Part shown: piece by piece, positions 52,964 through 60,486 of the stretch
Layout: each line of letters opens with the position of its first letter
How positions within the stretch are numbered: position 1 is the first letter of the stretch
DNA from: Paenibacillus sp. JNUCC-31
GTDB taxonomy: Bacteria; Bacillota; Bacilli; Paenibacillales; Paenibacillaceae
Direction: 5' to 3'
Length of the DNA stretch: 64,000 nt
Assembly: GCF_014844075.1 (NCBI RefSeq)
Contig: NZ_CP062165.1
Span: 930,001 to 994,000, forward strand
Made by a program: the position numbers and the translations under genes
The notes under the pieces: generated by a model
Databases searched by the model: none
Told to the model about the DNA's origin: nothing
The model's input: only the letters and a program-made list of their open reading frames with translations

Positions 52964-54451
52964 GTGACAGCACTGATGGATCACCACCGTACGCCGCTGT
53001 TTACCGCTTTAAAAAATCACGCGGCACTCAATCCGGTGCAATTTCATATTCCGGGACATAAAAAAGGATTGGGAGCGGATACCGAATTCCGTGAATTTAT
53101 CGGTGATAATGCCTTCTCCATAGATTTGATCAACATCGCACCACTGGATGATCTGCATCAGCCCACCGGAGTCATTCAAGAAGCACAAATGCTGGCTGCA
53201 GATGCCTTCGGAGCCGATTATACCTATTTTAGTGTACAAGGTACAAGCAGTGCGATTATGACGATGATTCTATCGGTCTGTGGACCGGGCGATAAAATTA
53301 TTGTGCCCCGTAATGTGCACAAATCCGTTCTGTCTGCCATTATTTTCTCAGGCGCGAAACCTGTATTTGTCTCTCCCGCACAAGATGCCAATCTTGGTAT
53401 CGATCACGGGGTGACCATTCAATCCATACGCAGGGCGCTGGAGCGCCATCCTGATGCCAAGGCATTGCTCGTCATTAATCCGACTTATTACGGGGTATGT
53501 ACAGATCTGAAAGCAATCGTTGAGCTGGCACACAGCTACCAGGTCCCTGTCCTTGTGGACGAGGCTCACGGCGTACTCATTCATTTCCATGAGGATCTGC
53601 CACTGTCTGCCATGGCAGCTGGGGCCGATATGGCTGCGACGAGTGTTCACAAGCTCGGTGGCTCCATGACACAGAGTTCCATACTCAACCTAAACACGAA
53701 GAATGGGTATGTGAATCCGCAGCGTGTACAGACGATTCTGAGCCTGCTCACATCCACATCAACCTCATACATTTTGCTTGCTTCCCTCGATACATCGAGA
53801 CGCAATTTGGCTTTGCATGGTCATGAAATTGCACAGAAAGCGATCGATCTGGCTGAATTTGCAAGACGCTCCATTAATGATATGGATGGATTATATTGCT
53901 TTGGCAAAGAGCTGCTGGGCACAGAGGCTACCTTCAATTATGACCCAACCAAAGTAACCATTCATGTTCGTCATCTTGGAATTACAGGCTACGAAACAGA
54001 GAACTGGCTGCGTGAGCATTACAACATTGAGGTGGAACTCAGTGATATGTATAATATTCTGTGCCTCATTACGCCAGGAGATACGGATGATTCCGTAGAG
54101 ATCTTGCTAAGCGCCTTGCAAGACCTGTCCCGTACGTATTATCAGGTGAATCCTGCCCATGAACTGGTAGTCAAGGTTCCGGATGTGCCTCAGCTGATGC
54201 TGACTCCGCGTGATGCGTTCTATGGGGATACCGAAGTCATTCCTTTCAAGGAATCCGCGGGCCGGATTATTTCGGAATTCATCTACGTTTATCCGCCAGG
54301 TATTCCGATTCTGCTGCCAGGTGAGGTTATCACCCAGGAGAATATCGACTACATCATTGATCATGTCGAAGTTGGACTTCCTGTAAAAGGACCCGAAGAC
54401 CGGAGCGTCACCAACGTTAAGGTTATTGTTGAAGCTGATGCCATTTTCTAA
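52964..54451 (+). CDS. speA: Orn/Lys/Arg-type PLP decarboxylase (lysine or arginine decarboxylase)
   Basis: 495-residue fold-type-I PLP enzyme making a polyamine or cadaverine/agmatine. Conserved blocks: FHIPGHKKGLG at the N-terminus, TYFSVQGTSSAIMTMILSV around the PLP phosphate, VDEAHGVLIHF with the aspartate contacting PLP, ATSVHKLGGSMTQSS with the Schiff-base lysine (SVHK), and the end EFIYVYPPGIPILLPGE. The closest Bacillus relatives are SpeA (arginine decarboxylase) and YaaO. The substrate cannot be separated by eye. The GTG at 52964 has GGA six bases upstream, and the ATG at 52976 is an alternative. Confidence 0.87.
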   Translation: MTALMDHHRTPLFTALKNHAALNPVQFHIPGHKKGLGADTEFREFIGDNAFSIDLINIAPLDDLHQPTGVIQEAQMLAADAFGADYTYFSVQGTSSAIMTMILSVCGPGDKIIVPRNVHKSVLSAIIFSGAKPVFVSPAQDANLGIDHGVTIQSIRRALERHPDAKALLVINPTYYGVCTDLKAIVELAHSYQVPVLVDEAHGVLIHFHEDLPLSAMAAGADMAATSVHKLGGSMTQSSILNLNTKNGYVNPQRVQTILSLLTSTSTSYILLASLDTSRRNLALHGHEIAQKAIDLAEFARRSINDMDGLYCFGKELLGTEATFNYDPTKVTIHVRHLGITGYETENWLREHYNIEVELSDMYNILCLITPGDTDDSVEILLSALQDLSRTYYQVNPAHELVVKVPDVPQLMLTPRDAFYGDTEVIPFKESAGRIISEFIYVYPPGIPILLPGEVITQENIDYIIDHVEVGLPVKGPEDRSVTNVKVIVEADAIF

Positions 54452-54482
54452 ATCATCCTCTTCCAATTATGGATGATTTTTC

Positions 54483-54518
54483 AAAGGACCAAGCCCTCGC
54501 TTGGTCCTTTTATTTTTC
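54483..54518 (+). terminator. Terminator of the decarboxylase gene
   Basis: AAAGGACCAAG/CTTGGTCCTTT stem with a six-base loop and TTATTTTT tail. Confidence 0.93.
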
Positions 54519-54635
54519 GAATGCAGCATTGCTCTGTCTTTGTCCAAACTTGGATTATGAACGTTGATCCATTTGCATTTTCTCACCTATTCTGTCGGTT
54601 CTTTTGAAGAAAAAACATATAAAATTGTGAAAAAA

Positions 54636-54669
54636 CAAACAAAAGACCCCTTGATATCAAGGAGCCTTC
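54636..54669 (-). terminator. Terminator of yrzB
   Basis: CCTTGATATCAAGG palindrome with flanking AGACC/GGAGCCT-type pairs, followed on the minus strand by TTTTGTTTG. Confidence 0.8.
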
Positions 54670-54691
54670 ATGCTTTATTCCAAAAGGTTGA

Positions 54692-55009
54692 CTACTCTTG
54701 GCTTGCAACGAGTTCGTTGTACGCCGCTTCAACGCGGGCCCACTCTTCTTCGTCTTCAATATTGTAGAGCACCATTTCTTCGTCTTCTTCTTCCATACGC
54801 AGAATGATACCGTCAGCTTCAGGATTGTTACGTTCCAGCAGGAGCGCATAAACATGCTTCTCCACGTCAAACGTCTCCACCAAAACCATCTCCACGTCAT
54901 TTCCGTTCTCGTCTGTTAGTGTCAGAAGAACTTCTTCATGCTCGTGGTCGTGGTCATGGTCTTGACCGTATCCGCAGGCATCGCCGTGTTCATGTGTGTG
55001 ATCGCTCAT
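54692..55009 (-). CDS. yrzB: DUF1292 (YrzB) family protein with histidine-rich N-terminus
   Basis: 105 residues. The C-terminal part follows the acidic DUF1292 pattern: LTLTDENGNDVEMVLVETFDVEKHVYALLLERNNPEADGIILRMEEEDEEMVLYNIEDEEEWARVEAAYNELV. The first ~25 residues are an added histidine/aspartate tract (HTHEHGDACGYGQDHDHDHEHE) that may bind metal ions. In Bacillus the gene sits in the yrrK/yrzB area. Here it stands alone. The ATG at 55009 follows GAGG. The open frame to 55093 is longer but lacks family match. Function unknown. Confidence 0.85.
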   Translation of the reverse strand: MSDHTHEHGDACGYGQDHDHDHEHEEVLLTLTDENGNDVEMVLVETFDVEKHVYALLLERNNPEADGIILRMEEEDEEMVLYNIEDEEEWARVEAAYNELVASQE

Positions 55010-55106
55010 TGAAATACCTCGCTTTATAAATAGAAATTGTGTAACCTTGCATATCGTAACATGTTCAATGACCCAGGTCAATTTTACGGACAAGGTTATT
55101 TTTGCT

Positions 55107-55661
55107 TCATTCGTTGAGCGCGGTAATGATTTTCTCGGTTACAAGCACATAGTTACTGTTTGCATTTTCTTTAATATAAAAACCGATTTGGTACTTGCCA
55201 GCCCGGCTGAAATCATACGTAAAATCATACGTACGGAACCAGAAGTTGTCCTTCTGTGTCTTTAGCTCCTGAGATTGAATATCCTTAACCTCACCACTTG
55301 GATTGGTTATCGTCACCTTCACAGCAGCTATATCCGTTGTTAAACTGTCCACTTGTGAGAACACATTAAATTTAAGTTTACCCACGTTAACATTACCAAA
55401 TACGGTATCTCCCTTGAAGAGAAAAATATGTACATTCGGTTTGATCACCGTTACTCTCTTGTTTGTGCTATCCCATCTGGCGATTCCGCCCGCTTCCCTT
55501 ACAGGTACATAGGTCGTTCCGTCAATCAGATAACCACCGTCAGCTGCTTCCTTGCCGTTTATGAGAACCCGAATCTTCTCGTTCACTGAATCTGCAAACA
55601 ATAAAGACCCGCCGAGCAAGGAGAATACCGTGACACACAGCAAAATTTTTTTCCATTTCAT
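55107..55661 (-). CDS. Secreted stalk-domain (copper amine oxidase N-terminal-like) protein
   Basis: 184 residues. A signal sequence (KILLCVTVFSLLGGSLLFADS) is followed by a single copper amine oxidase N-terminal-like stalk domain: IRVLINGKEAADGGYLIDGTTYVPVREAGGIARWDSTNKRVTVIKP, a common cell-surface module in Paenibacillus that may hold or bind wall components. The remainder (FNVFSQVDSLTTDIAAVKVTITNPSGEVKDIQSQ, YDFTYDFSRAGKYQIGFYI) looks like an Ig-like beta sandwich. The start at 55661 follows GGGAGGG. The open frame goes to 55745. Function unknown. Confidence 0.82.
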   Translation of the reverse strand: MKWKKILLCVTVFSLLGGSLLFADSVNEKIRVLINGKEAADGGYLIDGTTYVPVREAGGIARWDSTNKRVTVIKPNVHIFLFKGDTVFGNVNVGKLKFNVFSQVDSLTTDIAAVKVTITNPSGEVKDIQSQELKTQKDNFWFRTYDFTYDFSRAGKYQIGFYIKENANSNYVLVTEKIITALNE

Positions 55662-55788
55662 TCCGTCAATATTCCCTCCCCTGCTGCTAGCTGTTGTACA
55701 TTTATACTGCAGGTTCATCCACAAAGTTGCGCTGTTTTTCATCATTTTTCATTTTTTATCCAGAATTTCTTCCACCCCTTGGAACGAT

Positions 55789-55822
55789 CAAAAAGAGGCA
55801 ACCCTTGTTAAAGGATGCCTCT
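55789..55822 (-). terminator. Terminator downstream of the small cysteine-containing gene
   Basis: AGAGGCA/TGCCTCT stem with a 15-base loop and five T on the minus strand. It supports transcription of the small gene at 55890 on this strand. Confidence 0.85.
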
Positions 55823-55889
55823 ATAGTATTGTTGTTGGAAATGCGTAATTATACGAACTTATCCCAGATTACTAAGTGTTCAACTATAT

Positions 55890-56090
55890 CTACGAAGAAG
55901 TATGACGCGTCAGTATACATGGGACGCCCTTGCCTACAGCGCCCTCTGTTCGCATCCGTGCTGCATAATCCATTCCTCGTGTGCAGGGTGTTTTGCAGCG
56001 CTCGCATACATCCGAAGTGACCAACTTCATGGATACACGGAGTTTGTCACTCTTTAACGCAGGCGCCTTCTTTCCCTTTGCTTTTGCCAT
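55890..56090 (-). CDS. Small basic cysteine-pair protein, uncharacterised
   Basis: 66 residues, highly basic N-terminus (MAKAKGKKAPALKSDKLRV) and a CERCKTPCTRG cysteine triplet that could form part of a zinc knuckle. A further cysteine (GVPCIL) lies near the end. GGGGAA lies before the ATG and a good terminator follows, so a real gene is more likely than a shadow, although the length is near the noise limit. It lies between the stalk protein and the SDR gene on the same strand. No family is claimed. Confidence 0.65.
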   Translation of the reverse strand: MAKAKGKKAPALKSDKLRVSMKLVTSDVCERCKTPCTRGMDYAARMRTEGAVGKGVPCILTRHTSS

Positions 56091-56190
56091 CCCGGATTCC
56101 CCATTTCCCCAAGTGCTTGTTGATGTAATGCATCATATGGGGATTCGCCCGGTTGTGTGTCAAAAGGAATAAACGAGGTGCATGTTATCG

Positions 56191-56931
56191 TTAAATGAAG
56201 CCGCCGTTAGCCCGCAGCGTCTGTCCTGTAACCCACTGAGACTCCTCACTGACGAGAAAAGAGATTACATTCGCAATGTCTTCCGGTTCGCCCAGACGAC
56301 CGAATGCATTCAATTTACGCAGCCCCTCGAGCTGTTGCTCTGTCTTCCCAACGGTGAACAGTTCGGTATTCACCGGACCTGGTGCTACGGCATTAATAGT
56401 AATCTGTCTGGAGCCAAACTCCTTTGCAAGCTGACGGGTAATCTGCTCCACCGCTCCTTTGGTTCCAGCGTATACGCTGTATCCCGGAAACATTTGTCCC
56501 GTTACAGAGGTAGAAAAATTAACGATTCGGCCCTGCTTCTCCATGTGTTTCAGTGCTTGCTGACAAGCAAAGAATGTCCCTTTCACATTGATTGCAAACT
56601 GCTGATCAAATTCCTCCTCCGTTACATCTGCCAGAGGCGTCGTCTTCATGATGCCTGCATTGTTGATCAGAAGATCAACTTTGCCAAGCTGGCTGATCGT
56701 TTCTGAAAATAAACGCTCCACGTCTTCCTTCCGTGCAAGATCGGCCTGGACCGTAATGGCACGCACTCCTTTTTGGCGAGCGATTTCCGCCACTTGCTCT
56801 GCTTTGTCCGGACTACTCGCGTAGTTGATGACGACATCCGCACCCAATTCAGCGAGTTGCTCCGCAATGGCACGTCCGATTCCCCGGGATGAGCCTGTTA
56901 CAATGGCCACTTTACCTGTCAACTTTTTCAT
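56191..56931 (-). CDS. Short-chain dehydrogenase/reductase (SDR)
   Basis: 246-residue classical SDR using NAD(P)H. Cofactor motif VTGSSRGIGRAIAEQLAELGADVVINYA (TGxxxGIG with following Ser/Arg suggesting NADP), NNAGIM, catalytic serine in NFSTSVTG and YAGTK (Tyr-x-x-x-Lys), then VAPGPVNTELF and the C-terminal WVTGQTLRANGGFI. Substrate unknown. The GAGAGG ribosome site is adjacent. It starts 6 bases after the TetR gene's stop, so the two form an operon controlled by that regulator. Confidence 0.93.
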   Translation of the reverse strand: MKKLTGKVAIVTGSSRGIGRAIAEQLAELGADVVINYASSPDKAEQVAEIARQKGVRAITVQADLARKEDVERLFSETISQLGKVDLLINNAGIMKTTPLADVTEEEFDQQFAINVKGTFFACQQALKHMEKQGRIVNFSTSVTGQMFPGYSVYAGTKGAVEQITRQLAKEFGSRQITINAVAPGPVNTELFTVGKTEQQLEGLRKLNAFGRLGEPEDIANVISFLVSEESQWVTGQTLRANGGFI

Positions 56932-56937
56932 TTCCGA

Positions 56938-57552
56938 TTACTTCCTCTCTTCATTCAAATGTAATAATCCCTTTTCTATCAACAACCATACTTGGGCAAA
57001 TTCCGCATCAATGTTGTCACTCTGCCACTCATAGGCATGTGCCGGATGGTGAAAACGAGCTGTAGCTTGTAGAATTGCCGTTGCTACCTGATCGGGGTGA
57101 TCGAAATTGAACTGGCGCTCTTGCCGGATAATCTCGCTCAAATGACTTACCAGATGTTGTACATGTTTGTAGATGATATCTGCAGATTCCTGTGTAACAC
57201 GTGCATACATCTCAAATAACTCTGCATCAGATTCGGCATAATGACGTTTACGAGCGATTAACGCTTCTATATATACCTTCAGATGTTGAATTCCTTCTCC
57301 GATGTAATGCTGATCCTGAGTTATCGCCGTCAGAGGCGCAATAATCTCATCTTCAAGCCATTGTGCGGTTACGCCCTCCAGTAATTCTTTCTTGCTTTTA
57401 TAGTGTCTGTAAATGGTTCCATGGCTGACCCCGAGCAATTTAGCGACATCGGTAACCGATGTTTTGGCGACACCAAAGCGTCGGAGGGTTTCCTGCGTTG
57501 CTGCAATAATTTGTTCTTTGGTTAAAAATTCAGAAGTTTGTGTTTTGTCCAT
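56938..57552 (-). CDS. TetR-family repressor of the SDR gene
   Basis: 204 residues, N-terminal helix-turn-helix TKEQIIAATQETLRRFGVAKTSVTDVAKLLGVSHGTIYRHYKSKKELLEGV, C-terminal ligand/dimer domain mostly helical. It lies immediately upstream of the SDR gene in the same direction. A 12-base inverted repeat 64 bases upstream and a smaller 6-base one nearer the start are likely operators, so autoregulation is expected. The inducer is unknown. The weakly placed ribosome site suggests low expression. Confidence 0.9.
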   Translation of the reverse strand: MDKTQTSEFLTKEQIIAATQETLRRFGVAKTSVTDVAKLLGVSHGTIYRHYKSKKELLEGVTAQWLEDEIIAPLTAITQDQHYIGEGIQHLKVYIEALIARKRHYAESDAELFEMYARVTQESADIIYKHVQHLVSHLSEIIRQERQFNFDHPDQVATAILQATARFHHPAHAYEWQSDNIDAEFAQVWLLIEKGLLHLNEERK

Positions 57553-57560
57553 ACGAATGA

Positions 57561-57575
57561 GATGGTTACACCATC
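57561..57575. promoter_or_regulatory. Minor inverted repeat near the tetR start
   Basis: GATGGT-TAC-ACCATC, a perfect 6-base inverted repeat nine bases before the tetR start codon. It may be a second operator or an RNA hairpin. Confidence 0.45.
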
Positions 57576-57615
57576 CTCAAGTCACCTCCGTTGAACTTAG
57601 ATTAACACAGATTAT

Positions 57616-57649
57616 AACAAATGACAATTATTGATTTTTGTCATTTGTT
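57616..57649. promoter_or_regulatory. Probable TetR operator upstream of the tetR-SDR operon
   Basis: Perfect 12-base inverted repeat AACAAATGACAA / TTGTCATTTGTT with a ten-base AT-rich centre, 64 bases upstream of tetR. A -10-like TATAAT (minus strand, 57611-57616) abuts it, so repressor binding would block transcription. Confidence 0.65.
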
Positions 57650-57689
57650 ATTTCATGTATGTATTTTATATGTATAGAAGTAAAGGAGT

Positions 57690-57724
57690 AAAAAAAAAGA
57701 GCCCATAAATATAAGGCCCTTTTC
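57690..57724 (-). terminator. Terminator of the small membrane protein gene
   Basis: AGAGCCC/GGCCCTT-type stem and nine T on the minus strand. Confidence 0.7.
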
Positions 57725-57831
57725 CCAAGTGTTCTTGTTTTTCACCTAAGTGATTTAAATGTGCTTAAGTTTATAGTGGAGCAGTGTGCTATAAATACAC
57801 GATCTCACCTTATCCAATGATACTAAGAAGA

Positions 57832-58011
57832 TTAGAAAACGTACTTAAACAATAAGAAGATGACCACAAGAATGCCACCGAGGATCAACCAGTTGCTAAT
57901 TTCCCACCAAATGCTTTTCCCTCCGGATAAAAGCTGTTCTTCACGTTCTTCATGGCGCTGTTTGTGTGTATGTGACTCGGAGGCATGGGGCGGCTTGCTA
58001 AAGTCCATCAT
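57832..58011 (-). CDS. Small His-rich membrane protein, uncharacterised
   Basis: 59 residues. The N-terminal half is polar and histidine/glutamate-rich (MDFSKPPHASESHTHKQRHEEREEQL). The C-terminal half is one membrane-spanning segment (WEISNWLILGGILVVIFLLFKYVF). The ATG at 58011 has GGGG seven bases upstream, and an earlier ATG at 58017 overlaps it. A terminator follows. No family is recognised. Its histidines and its place next to the YdhK-type lipoprotein gene suggest, but do not show, a metal-related role. Confidence 0.62.
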   Translation of the reverse strand: MMDFSKPPHASESHTHKQRHEEREEQLLSGGKSIWWEISNWLILGGILVVIFLLFKYVF

Positions 58012-58103
58012 ATACATTCCCCTTTCCAGCAGCTTTAGTCTTTATTGTTCCATTATAACCCATAATTGAATGGAAATTTAATAATAATTTAAAAAATGTT
58101 ATG

Positions 58104-58147
58104 TAAAACCACCCTATTTGCCTGAAAATTAAAGACAGGGTGGTTTG
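58104..58147 (-). terminator. Terminator of the YdhK gene
   Basis: AAACCACCCT/AGGGTGGTTT stem with a 21-base loop, T-rich on both sides. Confidence 0.8.
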
Positions 58148-58216
58148 GGTATATACCGCGCTTCTTAAAATTATATTCATGGATGAACGAGCTAACTTGT
58201 ATCCATTCAAGCTTTC

Positions 58217-58783
58217 TTATTTGACAGATAACTCTTCTTCCGTAACCCATTTGTGATTTTTCACCGGATCTCCACCTGTTGTCGGTGTATAATCAACCAT
58301 ATATACAGTAGTCTGCTCCGCCGAATCAATGGTTGCTTTGGCACCTTTCATTCCTGGCATGTGGTCAGCATCCAGCACAACCTCTGCTCCTGCGGCATAC
58401 GGCTGATTTGTATGATCTTGAATTTCCTCCTGAATAACCCATTTATGATTTTTCACCGGATCTCCTCCCGTGGTAGGTACATATGACACCGCATAGGCCG
58501 TTGTCTCATAGGCCCCCACAATCGTTGCTTCTGCACCCTTCATTCCAGCCATATGGTCTGTGCTCATAACGGCCTGGCTGCCTACTGGGTAAGTAGGATT
58601 GCTCTTTTCATGTAATCCTTCCGGTACATCTCCCGAATCAGAATGGTGCATTGCTTCCGTGCTTGCAGGATGACTGCCGCTACTACTACTGCTGCTGTTC
58701 TGCTCAGCGCTTTTGCCACATCCACTTAACATTAGACTTCCAACCATTACCGTAGTCAGCCCTATCATTACGTATTTTTTCAT
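58217..58783 (-). CDS. ydhK: YdhK-family (DUF1541) lipoprotein with two repeats
   Basis: 188 residues. Signal with lipobox LMLSGCGKS, a low-complexity serine linker, then a histidine/methionine patch (STEAMHHSDSG), and two copies of the DUF1541 unit: one with GSQAVMSTDHMAGMKGAEATIVGAYETTAYAVSYVPTTGGDPVKNHKWV, the other with GAEVVLDADHMPGMKGAKATIDSAEQTTVYMVDYTPTTGGDPVKNHKWV. The His-Met-x-Gly-Met motifs recall the copper-binding staphylococcal CopL lipoprotein of this family. A copper-related surface role is an inference. The ATG at 58783 follows AAAGGAG. Confidence 0.9.
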   Translation of the reverse strand: MKKYVMIGLTTVMVGSLMLSGCGKSAEQNSSSSSSGSHPASTEAMHHSDSGDVPEGLHEKSNPTYPVGSQAVMSTDHMAGMKGAEATIVGAYETTAYAVSYVPTTGGDPVKNHKWVIQEEIQDHTNQPYAAGAEVVLDADHMPGMKGAKATIDSAEQTTVYMVDYTPTTGGDPVKNHKWVTEEELSVK

Positions 58784-58904
58784 GAGTTGCACTCCTTTGG
58801 GTTTTCAATTTACATACTCATAATATACCCCATATGGGTATATTTCAACCAAGATTAGTATCTTTGTCTAATACCGGTTTCTCTGAAAAGGTAAATAACA
58901 TACG

Positions 58905-58930
58905 AAAAAACCTCCGATTTTTCGGAGGCC
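58905..58930 (-). terminator. Terminator of ohr
   Basis: CCTCCGA/TCGGAGG stem with a short T loop, then TTTTTT on the minus strand. Confidence 0.9.
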
Positions 58931-59008
58931 TTCAGTATTTTAGGTATTTGATTCGGACTTTAAAAATTGGCTCCAAGATGAAGCTGTTTAATTGACCTGG
59001 CTCATTGA

Positions 59009-59428
59009 TTAAGCCATTTCTACAGAAACATTGACATTGCCTTTGATCGCTTTGGAATATGGGCAGTAGTCATGGGCAAGTTTGACAAACTTCTGTGCTG
59101 TCTCCTCATCCAGACCGAGAATTTTAACTTCCAGATCTACTTGAAGCTTCACCCCGTTATCTGTAGGGTCCGTAACAAGCATCACCGTAGCAGATACCGT
59201 GCTTCTTTCAATTTCAACTTTGTGTTTCTTCAATTGAAACTCCAGAGCAGAATTAAAGCAAGCACTGTACCCCGCTGCAAACAATTGCTCCGGATTTGTA
59301 GCTGTCGTCACTTTGCCTCCCAATTCAGGTGGAGCAGCAACATCGAGCATAAATACGTTATCCGGCGATTGTACGATTCCTTGACGTCCGCCTGTATTGA
59401 TGACTGTAGTTTCATATAATGTTTTCAT
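59009..59428 (-). CDS. ohrA: Organic hydroperoxide resistance protein (OsmC/Ohr family)
   Basis: 139-residue thiol peroxidase that reduces organic hydroperoxides with two active cysteines. Both are seen: TNPEQLFAAGYSACFNSALEFQLKKHK (first Cys) and AHDYCPYSKAIKGNVNV (second Cys). The ATG at 59428 follows GAGGAG, and the open frame to 59476 is longer. The AT-rich double palindrome just upstream (59495-59524) matches the OhrR operator of Bacillus, so peroxide-induced derepression is expected. ohrR itself is not in the window. Confidence 0.94.
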   Translation of the reverse strand: MKTLYETTVINTGGRQGIVQSPDNVFMLDVAAPPELGGKVTTATNPEQLFAAGYSACFNSALEFQLKKHKVEIERSTVSATVMLVTDPTDNGVKLQVDLEVKILGLDEETAQKFVKLAHDYCPYSKAIKGNVNVSVEMA

Positions 59429-59494
59429 TTTGTATCGGCTCCTCTTCATCATTGAAATGTATTGGTTAAATTTCATTTATCGTTTTTACTTGTT

Positions 59495-59524
59495 AACAAT
59501 TTAATTGTACACAATTTAATTTTG
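59495..59524. promoter_or_regulatory. OhrR-type operator upstream of ohr
   Basis: Two related halves ACAATTTAATTGT and ACAATTTAATTTTG in tandem. On the minus strand the 30 bases closely follow the Bacillus subtilis ohrA operator pattern of AATTAAATTGT repeats. The site is 67 bases before the ohr start, suitable for blocking a promoter. Confidence 0.8.
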
Positions 59525-59547
59525 TTTGTAAACTGTTTTTGAAAAAT

Positions 59548-59579
59548 AAAAAAGAGTCAGCCTCTTAAGGCGACTCTTG
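59548..59579 (-). terminator. Terminator of the GNAT gene at 59654
   Basis: AAGAGTC/GACTCTT stem with GCC/GGC inner pairing, T-run on the minus strand. Confidence 0.85.
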
Positions 59580-59653
59580 TAATATTCTGATGCCATCCCA
59601 CACGTGCATGGACAGCACTTAAGCAGACGTTATTATTGGGCTTGTATCAGCCA

Positions 59654-60058
59654 CTATCGATTTATATTTTTCTTCATGCCAATCGTAAATCTCTCAAATC
59701 CCAGTTGTGCATAATAGGATTCCAACCCCTCAGAGCATAGCAATTGTGGAATCACTTGGTTAGCCTCGCAATGCTCTACCATTTGCTGCATCAATGCCTT
59801 GCCGATTCCTTGAGATTGATAGTCAGGCAGGACGCATACTCCGCATATCACCCCTGTGATCACTCCGTCCGATATGATGCGTCCCATGCCGACAAGGCGC
59901 TGTTTCTCATATGCATATAAGGCATACCAGCTATTGGTGCACATGCGTTCCAAATCTTTGAGAGTCAGATTTAACAGATTCCAGCCCAAAGCTTCATATA
60001 GAGCAAGCAATTGTTCGAAATCCTTAGGTGGTTCCACTGAATAAATGATCGTGTTCAT
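59654..60058 (-). CDS. GNAT-family N-acetyltransferase
   Basis: 134 residues. Acetyl-CoA site region ICGVCVLPDYQSQGIGKALMQQMVEHCEAN (the Q/RxxGIG/A loop) is intact, as are the strand GMGRIISDG and the C-terminal EGLESYYAQLGFERF. Substrate unknown. The ATG at 60058 follows GAGGGAGAA. The open frame to 60097 is longer. It is the last gene of the ordinary chromosome before the tRNA fragment. Confidence 0.88.
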   Translation of the reverse strand: MNTIIYSVEPPKDFEQLLALYEALGWNLLNLTLKDLERMCTNSWYALYAYEKQRLVGMGRIISDGVITGVICGVCVLPDYQSQGIGKALMQQMVEHCEANQVIPQLLCSEGLESYYAQLGFERFTIGMKKNINR

Positions 60059-60245
60059 CGCCTGTTCTCCCTCTTTCCCTGTAATCAGTTGCTCCAAATA
60101 TCACTTTCATCTGGGCACTTGAAGTAAGCCTGAACGAAGATATACCACCCACGACCTCTACCCAGACGGGTAACCCTTCGCGCAGAAAATGAATGATAAG
60201 CTGTTAATGACCTTTGCCAAAAGACACAACGTTACCCGCTTGGCG

Positions 60246-60280
60246 AAAAAAAAAGAAGCCTCACATCGTAAGGCTTCTTG
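60246..60280 (-). terminator. Terminator after the tRNA-Val fragment
   Basis: AAGAAGCCT/AGGCTTCTT stem followed by a long run of T on the minus strand, immediately 3' of the tRNA fragment. Confidence 0.9.
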
Positions 60281-60284
60281 TGTA

Positions 60285-60331
60285 TGATCTGTAGTGGGCT
60301 CGAACCACTGACCCCTACCCTGTCAAGATAG
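60285..60331 (-). tRNA. 3' part of a tRNA-Val(GAC) gene, 5' half missing (attachment-site remnant)
   Basis: On the minus strand the sequence folds as the last 47 bases of a tRNA. An anticodon arm CTATC-TTGACAG-GGTAG has U33 and anticodon GAC. A five-base variable loop (GGGTC) is followed by a T arm AGTGG-TTCGAGC-CCACT, and then the 3' acceptor strand ACAGATC with discriminator A. The pairing 5' acceptor strand GATCTGT and the D arm are absent. Instead A+T-rich element DNA begins. CCA is not encoded. It is most likely the duplicated end left when an element integrated into the gene. Confidence 0.82.
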
Positions 60332-60486
60332 TTTGACATGATAGTTGATCTCTATGCTATGTACAATAAGGATTAATATAAGGTAAGCCACTAATTTATC
60401 AGTCCAACTAATAACAGTATATAGTGGCTTGGGTAACTTGTAAAGGTGTTCCTGATATTCATGAAGATGGTGGTTCATTTTCTACA
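60332..60486. other. Left boundary of the integrated element, with repeat copy 1
   Basis: Non-coding. It contains the inverted repeat AAGCCACTA/TAGTGGCTT (about 60385-60429), perhaps a terminator for the Big2 gene, and a stretch similar to 63113-63210 (see findings). No gene is seen. Confidence 0.6.

Noticed and set aside
60285..60331. Complete tRNA gene
   Set aside because: No 5' acceptor strand or D arm complements the 3' part within the following 150 bases.
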